Origin: Desulfobulbaceae bacterium UBA2273
GTDB taxonomy: Bacteria > Desulfobacterota > Desulfobulbia > Desulfobulbales > Desulfurivibrionaceae
Direction: 5' to 3'
NCBI GenBank assembly: GCA_002347095.1
Contig: DDWZ01000011.1
Coordinates: 127,780 to 191,779, forward strand
DNA: 64,000 bases
The notes under the pieces are model-generated. The model saw nothing but the letters and a program-made list of their open reading frames with translations. It was not told where the DNA came from and made no database searches. Positions 25,136 to 33,513 of this stretch are shown here, one piece after another; positions within the stretch are counted from its first letter, which is position 1, and each line of letters opens with the position of its first letter. A program made the translations under genes and the position numbers.

Positions 25136-26545
25136 TTATCGCGCCGCACCATTGTTCCGGTCACGTATTGCCCCTGTCTCCAGGTCGAAATTGTTCGCGG
25201 GACTGCGTATCGCTTCCGGCGTGGATGCGTCGGGCGGCGGAAGATTCGGCGATCCTGCCGCTGGCGTTGCGGTTTGCGGCGTATCTGCCGTTGTCGCGGG
25301 TGGAATCCCGGTTTTCAGCCCCTTGGAGCCGGTAAAGGTCATGTCGAATTCCGTTTTGAGAATTTGGACACGGTTGTTGAACAGGTCGGCAACAATGAGC
25401 CGTCCTTTCCGGTCGACCGTGATGGAGTTCGGAAAGTTGAACCAGAGCGGGCCGCTGCCGCGACCGCCGAACTCGTAAAGATACTTCCCCGCCAGGTCGT
25501 AGGCCAGGATGGTGTGGCGCATGTAATCAACGATGTAAATAATCTTGCGGCCTTCGTTGATGGCAATCCCGCGCGGCCGGCTCATTTTCCCGGTGGAGCC
25601 TCCTTTTTCGCCGAAACTGAACAGGAATTCTTCATTGGCCGCGTAGACATAAACCTTGCTGGTTTCTTCGCTGAGGAAGAAAAGATGTCCATCGCTGTCC
25701 GTCATGATGTCGGTGATTATGATCGGTTCCGATGTGGGGCCCCCTGATGATTCCGCTGCGCGGACTCGCGCCTTTGGGCGAAGTTCCGGCGGCAGGTCAA
25801 GGAGGGCGGTTTCGGGGGGGGGGTCCGAAGGGGAGGGCGCCTCAAGGTCTTCTTTTTCGTCCGGTGAATTCTTTTCCGCAGTCTTCCGGACGATCTTCCG
25901 GAGAATTTTGTCCTTGGGCTTGAGCCAACGGAGAAAATTCCCGTCCCTGTCAAGGACCAGGACGCCGCGAATATTGTTGTCGACCAAATATATGTTGCCC
26001 GTCTTTCCAAGGGCGCCGCGAAAGGGGGAAAAATTTTCAGCTTCCGGAATAGTGTCGAAAAGGATTTCCTTGACCGGAAAAAAAGCGCCGTTCAGAATGG
26101 TTAGCCGCGGCGGATGGTCGGCCGACTTCCCCTGGCAGACAAAGATGTTTCCTTCCCTGGTGTCGAAAAAAACACTGTGCGGAGAATCAATGCCTCGTCC
26201 GGCTCCGAGGAAAAGGTGGGGGATGAAGTCGTTGTCATAAATGACAAAGCCTGTTTTTCCGCCATTGATGACGTATATTTCTTCCTGTTCCGGATCAAAG
26301 GCAACGGTGGATGGAAAACGTAACGGTTTGCCTTGGTTGTCGTCGCTGAGGATGGTCACCACGCTCATTGGTTCTTGAACGGGAGCCGTCGTCGGCTCCT
26401 CTGCCCGGCAGCGTGCGGAAGTGACGGTAATGCAGAGGAGGCAGAATGCGAGGCAAAAACAGTGGCGTGCACAGCGTCCTGCCGCCTCTGTCGGGCGCGG
26501 AAATCTTGTGTGGGCGGTTATCGTGCGGGGGAAAAAGTGTGCCAT
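25136..26545 (-). CDS. Exported NHL-repeat beta-propeller protein
   Basis: 469 residues. An N-terminal hydrophobic export signal (~25-45) is followed by NHL-type repeats: FPSTVAFDPEQEEIYVINGG, SPHSVFFDTREGNIFVCQG, SRPRGIAINEGRKIIYIVDY, NFPNSITVDRKGRLIVADLFNNRVQI. A charged, Pro-rich insert (~210-265) interrupts the propeller and the C-terminus is Pro/Thr/Ala-rich. It ends the three-gene minus operon after the 10-heme cytochrome (15-base gap). NHL proteins recur in cytochrome clusters of metal-reducing bacteria; I infer a scaffold role. Confidence 0.85.
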   Translation of the reverse strand: MAHFFPRTITAHTRFPRPTEAAGRCARHCFCLAFCLLCITVTSARCRAEEPTTAPVQEPMSVVTILSDDNQGKPLRFPSTVAFDPEQEEIYVINGGKTGFVIYDNDFIPHLFLGAGRGIDSPHSVFFDTREGNIFVCQGKSADHPPRLTILNGAFFPVKEILFDTIPEAENFSPFRGALGKTGNIYLVDNNIRGVLVLDRDGNFLRWLKPKDKILRKIVRKTAEKNSPDEKEDLEAPSPSDPPPETALLDLPPELRPKARVRAAESSGGPTSEPIIITDIMTDSDGHLFFLSEETSKVYVYAANEEFLFSFGEKGGSTGKMSRPRGIAINEGRKIIYIVDYMRHTILAYDLAGKYLYEFGGRGSGPLWFNFPNSITVDRKGRLIVADLFNNRVQILKTEFDMTFTGSKGLKTGIPPATTADTPQTATPAAGSPNLPPPDASTPEAIRSPANNFDLETGAIRDRNNGAAR

Positions 26546-26560
26546 GAATAGGTTGCCTTA

Positions 26561-27760
26561 TTAATAATGGCATTGACTACAGATATGGCCGCCCAGAATA
26601 TCGCCGATCAGCAGGAACTTAAAATCAGAGCCGTGGGGGTTGTGGCAACTGGTGCAGGTGAATGAACGTTCCGGCCTGCGGGGGTCCTTTGCGCCCGAAA
26701 CCGGATGCCCTCCCACCGGGTGTCCCCTGGTGACCCCCTTAAGGGTTGTGTGGCACCCCGTGCAAAGATCGTTGATCGGTTTATAGAGCTGGAAGGCATT
26801 GTTGGTGGCATGGGGATCATGGCAGGCGATGCAACCGATGCCGTTTAAGATTCCGTGCACATAGTAGACGGGCTTTTTGCCGTTGACCAAGCTCTTTTTG
26901 TCTGTATGGCAGGCGACACAGAGTTCGTCTTTGCCGGCAGCCCAAAGCTGGAATCGCTCGATGTCGCCATGGGGATTATGGCAAACCGTGCAATCCCCTG
27001 TGCCGACCGGGCCGTGAATGTGGCTTTTTTGGAGCCAGGATTTTTTGTTGACATGGCAGCGAAAGCAGAGGTTTTCCGATTTCCCGCCGGGGATGGTGAT
27101 TTTCAAAAGGGAGCCCGGTTCTTTATGGCAGGCAAGGCATTGTTTGTTGACGGCTGGCCCGTGTTGCCATGGGGTTTTCCCCAGAATATTTTTATGACAG
27201 GAAAAGCAGAGGGCTTGAGCCTCGCCGCTGAGATTCTCCGAGAGCTTTATTTTTTTGGGGTCGTGACATTGGGTACAGCTCTCGGGCAGCACTTCAGTGC
27301 GGTGGAAAAGATAGGCGTCCTTGTCGTTGGGGTTGAAAGTCGACAGGGAACGCAAGGGTTTGTAGGTGATGGAAATATTTTTTCCGGAAGAGAGAAGCTC
27401 GAAAGAATTTTTGCCGGGCTTGAGCGGCACGTTGAAATGGAGATAATGGGAGCCCTGGGCGGCCCATATGCCGAGCGGTGCGTACAGGATATCGCCGCTT
27501 CTGACCCGGATCTGGCTGAGGCCCTTGTCGTCTTTTTGCCGGGCAATAATGGATATCGATGGAATTTTGGCATGGATGACGGCTTTTGCCGGCGGGTAGA
27601 GGATCTCAGGCTCTTCAGCCCAGGCGGCCGCAGGGAAAAAGAACGAGGCAAGCACAAGAAGCAGCATGGCGCGCACTGTCCTTTCCTTTCGGGGCAACCG
27701 TTTGTCCGATGCGTGTTCCGGAGGATTTTTCATCTTCATCCCGTATTGTGTTGAGTGCAT
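26561..27760 (-). CDS. Deca-heme cytochrome c with N-terminal Ig-like domain
   Basis: Up to 399 residues; ATGs at 27739 and 27733 are also possible starts. Signal peptide (~30-47, ending AAAWA), then a beta-sandwich-like domain (~50-150), then ten CXXCH motifs: CTQCH, CFSCH, CLACH, CFRCH, CTVCH, CVACH, CIACH, CTGCH, CTSCH and CSQCH. Many are followed by NPH or DPH, the doubled-CXXCH pattern. The same plan of beta domain plus hemes is seen in the 16-site cytochrome at 33514. Middle gene of the operon; exported, probably periplasmic or outer-surface. Confidence 0.9.
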   Translation of the reverse strand: MHSTQYGMKMKNPPEHASDKRLPRKERTVRAMLLLVLASFFFPAAAWAEEPEILYPPAKAVIHAKIPSISIIARQKDDKGLSQIRVRSGDILYAPLGIWAAQGSHYLHFNVPLKPGKNSFELLSSGKNISITYKPLRSLSTFNPNDKDAYLFHRTEVLPESCTQCHDPKKIKLSENLSGEAQALCFSCHKNILGKTPWQHGPAVNKQCLACHKEPGSLLKITIPGGKSENLCFRCHVNKKSWLQKSHIHGPVGTGDCTVCHNPHGDIERFQLWAAGKDELCVACHTDKKSLVNGKKPVYYVHGILNGIGCIACHDPHATNNAFQLYKPINDLCTGCHTTLKGVTRGHPVGGHPVSGAKDPRRPERSFTCTSCHNPHGSDFKFLLIGDILGGHICSQCHY

Positions 27761-27787
27761 GTGGCTGGCGGTTGAACTTCCACGGGA

Positions 27788-28819
27788 TTACTCTTCAGCG
27801 TGTGCCTGCTTGTTGAGCAATTCATAGGCCTTGCGAAATTCCTGGGAGGCCTTTTCGTGGTCGGCTTTTTTGGCATAGAATGTGCCAAGGATATAATGTA
27901 AATGGTGGTTGCGATTGTTGCGAAAAACCATAGGCTGTAGGTCGGCGATAGCTTGGGCAACCTCTCCCTTTTCCGCCCGTATTTGCGCATTGCAGATTTC
28001 GCCCTCTAGAGAACTGGGATTCAGGGCCAAACCAGCGTCGATGGCGGTTTGCGCTTCCGCGAGTTTGCCGAGTTCTACGAGGACACAGCCTAGTTGGATA
28101 TGGGCGTCGGCAAGCTTCGGAGAGTTTTTGATGGCCAGGGCATATTCCCTGGCGGCGGCATCGGGCTGACCTTTTTTAGCCAGAACGCGCCCCATGTTCA
28201 GGTGACGCGCGCCATCTTTCTCTTCCTTGCTTTTGTCGATCATGACCGGGTGGAGTTCGGCCTCAAATTGCGCCCGATTTTTTTCGCCCAGCAGAATCTC
28301 AATTTCGCCCTTGAGCCTGCTTACCATCTCCTGGCTGTAGCCAAACCCATTGACCACCTTGCCCCCCTTGTCAACGAGCATTACCGCCGGCATTACCAGA
28401 AGGCCCAGGTTTTGGTAAGCGCTTTGCTCCGAATCCAGATAGGTCGGGGAAGAGACTCCCGAGGCGGCTATAACCTCTTTCATGACCTCTGCGGAGTCTC
28501 CTTGGGCGTTGACCACCAGCAAATCGACCTGTTTTTCCCGGAAAAAGGGGGCCAGTTGCTGGAGCTGGTTCAGCGCTTGGGTGGACCGCTGTTTTTTGGT
28601 GGGGAGATCGGCGCCCCAAAAGGCGAGGACAGTAATACGGCCTCCCGGTTTGCCCAGGGTAATTTTTTTGCCGGAATCACTCTGCGAGATTGTCGTGACA
28701 GGCAGCATGTCGCCGGGGTTGACCGACCGAAACGGGAAGGATTCTGCGGCCCCGGTGCTGAAAACGAAATAGAATGTTGCGAGGAAACTGAAAATGGCGG
28801 TATGGGAACGGACGTTCAA
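27788..28819 (-). CDS. Thioredoxin-fold/TPR protein without CXXC
   Basis: 343 residues from a TTG with GAGG seven bases upstream; an ATG start at 28876 is possible but less likely. Signal peptide (~8-25), a TlpA/AhpC-like thioredoxin fold (VTTISQSDSGKKITL, ITVLAFWGADLPTKKQ, VVNAQGDS, LLVMPAVMLVDKGGKVV) and C-terminal TPR repeats. The position that is CxxC in TlpA reads ADLPTK, so no thiol-disulfide activity is expected. It is the first gene of the operon with the 10-heme cytochrome and may be an adaptor or chaperone. Confidence 0.8.
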   Translation of the reverse strand: MNVRSHTAIFSFLATFYFVFSTGAAESFPFRSVNPGDMLPVTTISQSDSGKKITLGKPGGRITVLAFWGADLPTKKQRSTQALNQLQQLAPFFREKQVDLLVVNAQGDSAEVMKEVIAASGVSSPTYLDSEQSAYQNLGLLVMPAVMLVDKGGKVVNGFGYSQEMVSRLKGEIEILLGEKNRAQFEAELHPVMIDKSKEEKDGARHLNMGRVLAKKGQPDAAAREYALAIKNSPKLADAHIQLGCVLVELGKLAEAQTAIDAGLALNPSSLEGEICNAQIRAEKGEVAQAIADLQPMVFRNNRNHHLHYILGTFYAKKADHEKASQEFRKAYELLNKQAHAEE

Positions 28820-29120
28820 TGGCGCACCTCTCTCCTTGTGTATGCTGAGCCGTGGCGGAATTCGGCCCGCATGCATTTAAATGCCATGGAAAATCAAGCA
28901 ATGAAGAAAAGAGGTGAAAGGCTTTATGGCAATGGGGAATTACCATATAAGTTTCACTTTTATACTCCTCTTGATTCGAATGATCAACAACTTAATTGTG
29001 AAAAAGATTCGAAAAAATTGGAGGATCTTTGCCCGTTCTGGAATCTTGACGGGTGTGCGTATTTCGGGCGGGGCATGCTGGCAGTGTGGTTCACGTTGAC
29101 CTGTTGCAAAAAGTGAGGTA

Positions 29121-29147
29121 GCCTTTTTTCGGTAAAAGGCTTTTTTT
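29121..29147 (+). terminator. Rho-independent terminator without an assigned gene
   Basis: GCCTTTT (29121-29127), loop TTCGGT, AAAAGGC (29134-29140), then seven T. The T-run exists only on the plus strand, so it ends a plus-strand transcript from the ~300 bases upstream, or shields the regulator from read-through. Confidence 0.85.
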
Positions 29148-29175
29148 GTGTCATGGTTTGTGTCATTTGCTCGGT

Positions 29176-29202
29176 AACTGGCCGGCTCAATGCCGGACAG
29201 TT
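29176..29202. promoter_or_regulatory. Inverted repeat upstream of the response regulator
   Basis: AACTGGCCGG-CTCAATG-CCGGACAGTT, 9 of 10 pairs, ending 23 bases before the start codon. No T-run follows. A possible autoregulatory operator. Confidence 0.4.
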
Positions 29203-29225
29203 CCGGTTTCTGGAGGGGAGTCCCG

Positions 29226-30575
29226 ATGAAGGTGTTGATAATTGATGACGATCAGGCATTGTGCCGGTCGTTGCAGATTGCGCTTACTCTCAAGCGGCAT
29301 GAAGTGCGTTGCTCTTTTTCGGCGGACGCGGGGGGGATTGAGGCGCAGACCTTTTCTCCGGATGTGGTTTTTCTTGATGTGAATCTTCCCGATCAGAGCG
29401 GGCTCAAAACCTTGCCGAAGCTGCTCGAGGGTCCTTGCCCGCCGACGGTTATCATCATGACGGGGGAATCCGACAATAATGCGGCGGTTGAGGCCATGCG
29501 GCGCGGCGCCTTTGAATACCTGCGAAAGCCGTTGGATATGGACGAGATCCGGGCCATCGTGACCCGGGCGGAGCGTCACCGCAGTTGGGTCGAGCCTGAG
29601 GGGAAAGTTCCGGAAAAGGTTCTGTGCGAAGGTTTTGGTTTTGATATGATCGGCGCCCACCCCAAAGTCGTTGCGCTGCATAAAAAAATAGGATTGTTGT
29701 CCAGAACCAAGGTGATTGTTCTCGTTCAGGGGGAATCCGGAACCGGCAAGGAATTAGCCGCCAGAATCTTGCATCAGGCGGGCTCACCCGGCAAACCGTT
29801 TGTTGCCGTCAACTGCTCGGCCGTGGTGCCGACATTGCTGGAAAGCGAGTTTTTCGGCCATGAGAAAGGATCTTTTACCGGGGCTGACCGGTTGAAAATA
29901 GGAAAGCTTGAGTATGCCGACGGCGGCACGGTTTTTCTTGACGAGATCGGCGATATGGCCATGGACTTACAGGCCAAGCTGTTGCGGGTTTTGCAGGAGG
30001 AGGAGTTTGTCCGGGTCGGGGGGTTGGAACCTATCCCGCTTAAGGCGCGCATCGTGGCGGCTACCCATTGCGATTTGCGGCGGCTTGTCAGCGAAGGACG
30101 GTTCCGGGAGGATCTTTTCTACCGTCTGAGCGTGTCTTCGCTTCAGATGCCCCCGTTGCGGGAGAGGCGATCGGACATTCCCCTGTTGGCCGAGGCGCTG
30201 CTTGAGAAAATAACCGCGAAATTTCAATGCTATAAGCCAACGCTCTCCGAGGATGCCCTGCAAAAATTGTTGGCCTATGACTGGCCGGGCAATGTTCGGG
30301 AATTGGAAAATGTTTTGACCCGGGCGGCTGTTTTGGCCGTCGATGCGGTGCTCACGGCCGAGGATTTGCAACTTGGTCCGGGCAAGGAAGGCGTGGCGGC
30401 GGAAGACTGCGGCGCCAGGCCGACCACTCTGGCTGAAGCGGAGAAGCGGCATGTCGAAAAAACGCTGGACAGCCTTCGGTGGAATATCACGAAGGTGGCC
30501 AAGCAGTTGGATATTTCCCCGACCACCCTCCGGAAAAAAATTATCGATTATGAGTTGCTGAATCCCTTCGCCTGA
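29226..30575 (+). CDS. NtrC-family sigma54 response regulator
   Basis: 449 residues from ATG 29226 (GGGAG upstream). Receiver domain (1-~115): acidic pair in IIDDDQA, phospho-acceptor in VFLDVNLPDQSG, MTGES and the K in YLRKPLD. AAA+ domain with GESGTGKELAA, sigma54 loop GSFTGA, and VFLDEIGDM. C-terminal Fis-type HTH (VAKQLDISPTTLRKKI). It sits between the two divergent cytochrome transcription units and directly before the sigma54 promoter, so it is the best candidate for their activator. Its kinase is probably the one at 20939. Confidence 0.92.
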   Translation: MKVLIIDDDQALCRSLQIALTLKRHEVRCSFSADAGGIEAQTFSPDVVFLDVNLPDQSGLKTLPKLLEGPCPPTVIIMTGESDNNAAVEAMRRGAFEYLRKPLDMDEIRAIVTRAERHRSWVEPEGKVPEKVLCEGFGFDMIGAHPKVVALHKKIGLLSRTKVIVLVQGESGTGKELAARILHQAGSPGKPFVAVNCSAVVPTLLESEFFGHEKGSFTGADRLKIGKLEYADGGTVFLDEIGDMAMDLQAKLLRVLQEEEFVRVGGLEPIPLKARIVAATHCDLRRLVSEGRFREDLFYRLSVSSLQMPPLRERRSDIPLLAEALLEKITAKFQCYKPTLSEDALQKLLAYDWPGNVRELENVLTRAAVLAVDAVLTAEDLQLGPGKEGVAAEDCGARPTTLAEAEKRHVEKTLDSLRWNITKVAKQLDISPTTLRKKIIDYELLNPFA

Positions 30576-30578
30576 TCC

Positions 30579-30621
30579 GGTGGTCAGTTTCTGATTGTGC
30601 GCCCGACAGAAACTGACCACC
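30579..30621. promoter_or_regulatory. Perfect 15-bp inverted repeat, candidate enhancer site
   Basis: GGTGGTCAGTTTCTG (30579-30593) and CAGAAACTGACCACC (30607-30621) are exact inverted repeats with a 13-base spacer. No T-run follows. The centre is about 170-185 bases upstream of the expected start of the sigma54 promoter at 30759, the usual range for NtrC-type activator sites. It begins four bases after the regulator's stop, so a role as its terminator cannot be fully excluded. Confidence 0.65.
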
Positions 30622-30758
30622 TGCCGCTTGTTTTCATCTGCAAATTCCCGTCTTTGCTGAGTCTAAAAAAATAAATAGTTCCAGTACATCCTCCTTTTGG
30701 CTTGACCGGAGCGGGTTTCGAGTGCCCGGCGGGTTCCCTTTTTTGGGACTCCGTTTTG

Positions 30759-30774
30759 TGGCACGATACTTGCT
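30759..30774 (+). promoter_or_regulatory. Sigma-54 (-24/-12) promoter
   Basis: TGGCACGATACTTGCT matches the sigma54 consensus TGGCAC-N5-TTGC at every conserved base, with the correct GG-to-GC spacing. It lies ~230 bases before the first OmcS-like gene and follows the NtrC-type regulator. The leader also holds a possible sigma70-like pair (TTGACG at 30842, TATCGT at 30865) and an ACGATAT/ATATCGT repeat. Confidence 0.85.
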
Positions 30775-31003
30775 TTTATGTTTTTTGGATTCTGGATCAG
30801 GTTGCGCGATTGCTCCCTGATTTTACGATATTTGTTTTGAATTGACGACCAGTTGATAATGTCATATCGTATATATGAAGCATGAAGCAGTTTTGGTTTT
30901 GTTGAGAAAATTTGAGAGTCGAGGAAGGAGAGCAGGAAGGCGGAAGGGGATGTATGGGCTGAGTGAGCTTATGGAATCGGGGAAAAAAGGAGGGGGGAGA
31001 ACA

Positions 31004-32113
31004 ATGCGTTACACATCCAAAACAACAGGAAGTATTTTCACCGTTAGGAAGATGTCGGTTGCCATGGCAGCCGTGCTGCTCGGCGCGGTTTGTTTGTTGC
31101 CAAAGGGCGGCAATGCCCAGGTAACTGGCCAATGCGTCAATTGTCATACCATGCATAACAGCCAGGGGGGGGCGAGCATGTCCGCTACGTCCACCGTTTA
31201 TCGGTCCCTGACCAAGGGTGACTGTGTGGGCTGCCACACCGGCGCGGCAACCGATTTGACGGACAATAATATCCCCAAAGTGAATCATACCGCCGCACCA
31301 GCGGCGACCCTGGCCGGGGGCAGTTTCTTCTGGGCGCAGACCGTGGATGCTAAAGGGCATAATGTGAAGGGGGTCTCTAACGTAGATGGTGTGCTGGGCA
31401 ATACCCCTCCGGGGGGGGCGGCTTTGGGCTCGCAGTTGACCTGTGCCGGCACCACCGGCTGCCATGGCGACAGAGCCCAAGGGGATGAATATGCGGCGCT
31501 CAGCGGCTCGCATCATGCGCCGCCACAGAATTCCGGAGGCGTCGCCGGTGCGGTTGACGGATCAAACCTGGTCAATAGCTACCGTTTCCTCAATGGAACG
31601 AAGGGAATTGAGGCCGCTGACTGGGAAAAGACGGTCTCTGCCGCTGCTCACAACCAGTACTACGGGGTGGCGCGTACCACTGATGCGGCTGTTGCCCAAA
31701 CCATCAGCGCCCTGTGCGGACAATGCCATGGCGCTTTCCACGCGTCAAGCGCCGCGCATGCCGCCAATGATGTCGGGATCAGTTATTCAAACAACATGAC
31801 CTCTCCGTGGGTACGTCACCCAACCGATTTTGACATGTTCACCGTGAAGGCGAAAGAATACGGTGATTACGGAGGAAACGGAGTCAATGCCTATGTGCCT
31901 CAGGCGCCGGTGGCAAGCAATAGCATCGCTGCCGTGAAATCCACGGTCCTGCAGACTGCCGGCGACGCCATCGTCACCTGCATCTCCTGTCACCGGGCGC
32001 ATGGCAGTGATCAGGCCGACCTGTTGCGCTGGGATTATACCGCCATGAATGCCCATGCCAGCGCTGGTGGCAATGTCGGTTGCTTTGCCTGTCATACCAC
32101 CAAGGATACTTGA
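31004..32113 (+). CDS. OmcS-like multiheme cytochrome, paralogue A
   Basis: 369 residues from ATG 31004 (AGGAGG upstream). Signal peptide ending GGNAQ (~30). Heme sites in order: CVNCH (followed by TMHNSQGG), CVGCH, a widened CAGTTGCH (CX5CH, 31442-31465), CGQCH, CISCH (RAHGS), CFACH. Landmarks GHN, PPGGAA, SYRFLNG, RHP and a D-LRWDY run after the fifth site match, in order, Geobacter OmcS as I remember it, including the heme-3 position. OmcS forms extracellular cytochrome filaments. First gene after the sigma54 promoter; a terminator follows. Confidence 0.88.
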   Translation: MRYTSKTTGSIFTVRKMSVAMAAVLLGAVCLLPKGGNAQVTGQCVNCHTMHNSQGGASMSATSTVYRSLTKGDCVGCHTGAATDLTDNNIPKVNHTAAPAATLAGGSFFWAQTVDAKGHNVKGVSNVDGVLGNTPPGGAALGSQLTCAGTTGCHGDRAQGDEYAALSGSHHAPPQNSGGVAGAVDGSNLVNSYRFLNGTKGIEAADWEKTVSAAAHNQYYGVARTTDAAVAQTISALCGQCHGAFHASSAAHAANDVGISYSNNMTSPWVRHPTDFDMFTVKAKEYGDYGGNGVNAYVPQAPVASNSIAAVKSTVLQTAGDAIVTCISCHRAHGSDQADLLRWDYTAMNAHASAGGNVGCFACHTTKDT

Positions 32114-32155
32114 TCTGTAGCATAGCGAGTAAGCCATGGTGGCTGGGAAATGATG

Positions 32156-32199
32156 AACACCGCGCCGGTCAGTTGGCAATGCCCCGGCGCGGTGTTTTA
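32156..32199 (+). terminator. Terminator/attenuator after OmcS-like A
   Basis: A 13-bp GC-rich stem AACACCGCGCCGG/CCGGCGCGGTGTT (32156-32168 and 32184-32196) followed by TTATT. Placed between two cytochrome genes in the same direction, it likely gives excess transcript of the first gene with partial read-through. Confidence 0.85.
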
Positions 32200-32309
32200 T
32201 TATGCCTCGGCGTAAGATTGAGAATATCTATTAAAGACAGCGGGTTAAGTGTAGAAGAACATGTGGAGCATTGACTCGTAGTACTAATTTTTCCCGGGGG
32301 GGAATTGAC

Positions 32310-33458
32310 GTGAGGCTGATCTGCCGAACTGGCCATGTCGTTTTTTCTTGCGCCCTGAGCGCCCTTCTTTTTTTAGCTATGCAAACCCGGGTCAGCGCAA
32401 AAATCACCGGCGAGTGCGACAATTGCCACACCATGCACAACAGTCAGCAAGGTGCCAGCATGCAATTTAACTCGACTGCCAAGGTGGAGCGAAACCTGTT
32501 GCGGGGAGACTGCCTCGGTTGCCATGGTCAGGCAACCGCGCAGAAAATCGTCAACATAAACGGCAGTCTTGTTCCTCAGGTCATGCATTCCGACCCCAGC
32601 GGCGACCTTGCTGCAGGCAATTTCGGGTATATTACCGGAATCAAAGGAATTGCTTCCAACAGCCATGGCCATAATGTCATTGCTCTTGGCGAGGCGTTTA
32701 GAGATGCCACCTTTGTCAGCACACTGCCCGGCGGAATTGTACAGGCTTTCCATGATGGGTATATTGTCAACGCCTCCAACCTGACGTGCGCCGGGGTAAA
32801 CGGATGCCATGGCTATAGATTGGCCAGCGGCTCACCCACCGATGTTGTCGCACTCAAGGGAGCTCACCACAACAATGTGGATGGCCAACTGCTGGTGGCC
32901 GACACCGCGGCAAACAGTTATCGCTTTCTGGTTGGAGTCAGAGGCTATGAAAACCAAACCGACAGATGGCAGAACGCGAGTCCTTCCAGTCATAATGAAT
33001 ATTACGGAGCCACTACGCCTATGACTTTGGGCTGCAGCGCCACCAGTTGCCATGGCAGCAATGGCGTATCCCCGCCCAACCACACGATCAGCGGGTTCTG
33101 TGGCACCTGCCACGGCAATTTCCATACCCTCTCGGCAGGCGACAGCGACGGCATAGGTCCGAACATAACCTCGCCGTTCATCCGCCACCCCAACGATATC
33201 GTGCTTCCGGCTTCCAAGGAATATCAGAATTACACCACCTACAGTGTCCAGGCTCCCATCGGCCGCACCGCGGTACCGGCATCCGCCAGCAGCGTTGTGA
33301 CTCCCGGCGCCGATGTCGTTACCTGTCTCTCCTGCCATATGGCCCATGCCAGCCCGTATCCGGACATGTTGCGCTGGGATTACAGCCAGATGAATGCGCA
33401 CCAGAGCGGCGATGTCAATACGGGATGCTTTACCTGCCACACCGCCAAGGACAACTGA
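32310..33458 (+). CDS. OmcS-like multiheme cytochrome, paralogue B
   Basis: 382 residues from GTG 32310 (G-rich Shine-Dalgarno); a TTG at 32271 is an alternative. Signal peptide ending RVSA. Sites: CDNCH (TMHNSQQG), CLGCH, CAGVNGCH (CX5CH, 32787-32810), an extra CSATSCH (CX4CH, 33033-33053), CGTCH, CLSCH, CFTCH. Shared landmarks with paralogue A: GHN, NSYRFL, IRHPND, MLRWDYSQMNAH. The extra site would give seven hemes. Second structural gene after the promoter. Confidence 0.86.
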   Translation: MRLICRTGHVVFSCALSALLFLAMQTRVSAKITGECDNCHTMHNSQQGASMQFNSTAKVERNLLRGDCLGCHGQATAQKIVNINGSLVPQVMHSDPSGDLAAGNFGYITGIKGIASNSHGHNVIALGEAFRDATFVSTLPGGIVQAFHDGYIVNASNLTCAGVNGCHGYRLASGSPTDVVALKGAHHNNVDGQLLVADTAANSYRFLVGVRGYENQTDRWQNASPSSHNEYYGATTPMTLGCSATSCHGSNGVSPPNHTISGFCGTCHGNFHTLSAGDSDGIGPNITSPFIRHPNDIVLPASKEYQNYTTYSVQAPIGRTAVPASASSVVTPGADVVTCLSCHMAHASPYPDMLRWDYSQMNAHQSGDVNTGCFTCHTAKDN

Positions 33459-33513
33459 TACTCGCGACTACTGCGAGATGACTGGAATAAAAATAGTGCT
33501 GGGAGGAAAAAAC

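Larger units (their letters stand above)
28820..29225. other. Divergent intergenic region with an orphan terminator
   Basis: 406 bases between the minus-strand cytochrome operon and the plus-strand response regulator. It contains a plus-strand terminator (29121-29147) and no gene on that strand that I can support. A short open frame at 28926-29099 with GAGGTG upstream could encode a ~57-residue hydrophobic/basic peptide, but coding character is weak. A direct repeat TTTGTGTCAT (29145-29166) and an inverted repeat (29176-29202) lie just before the regulator. Confidence 0.45.

Noticed and set aside
28870..28895. Possible minus-strand sigma54 promoter (TGGCAT...ATGCATGC) for the thioredoxin-like/cytochrome operon
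   Set aside because: The GG-to-GC distance is one base short of the fixed -24/-12 spacing and the -12 TTGC is not present.
30785..31003. GEMM-type (c-di-GMP or cGAMP) riboswitch in the cytochrome leader
   Set aside because: Looked for the conserved GCAAAGCC and GGTAGCC core expected upstream of such cytochrome genes; neither pair was found here.
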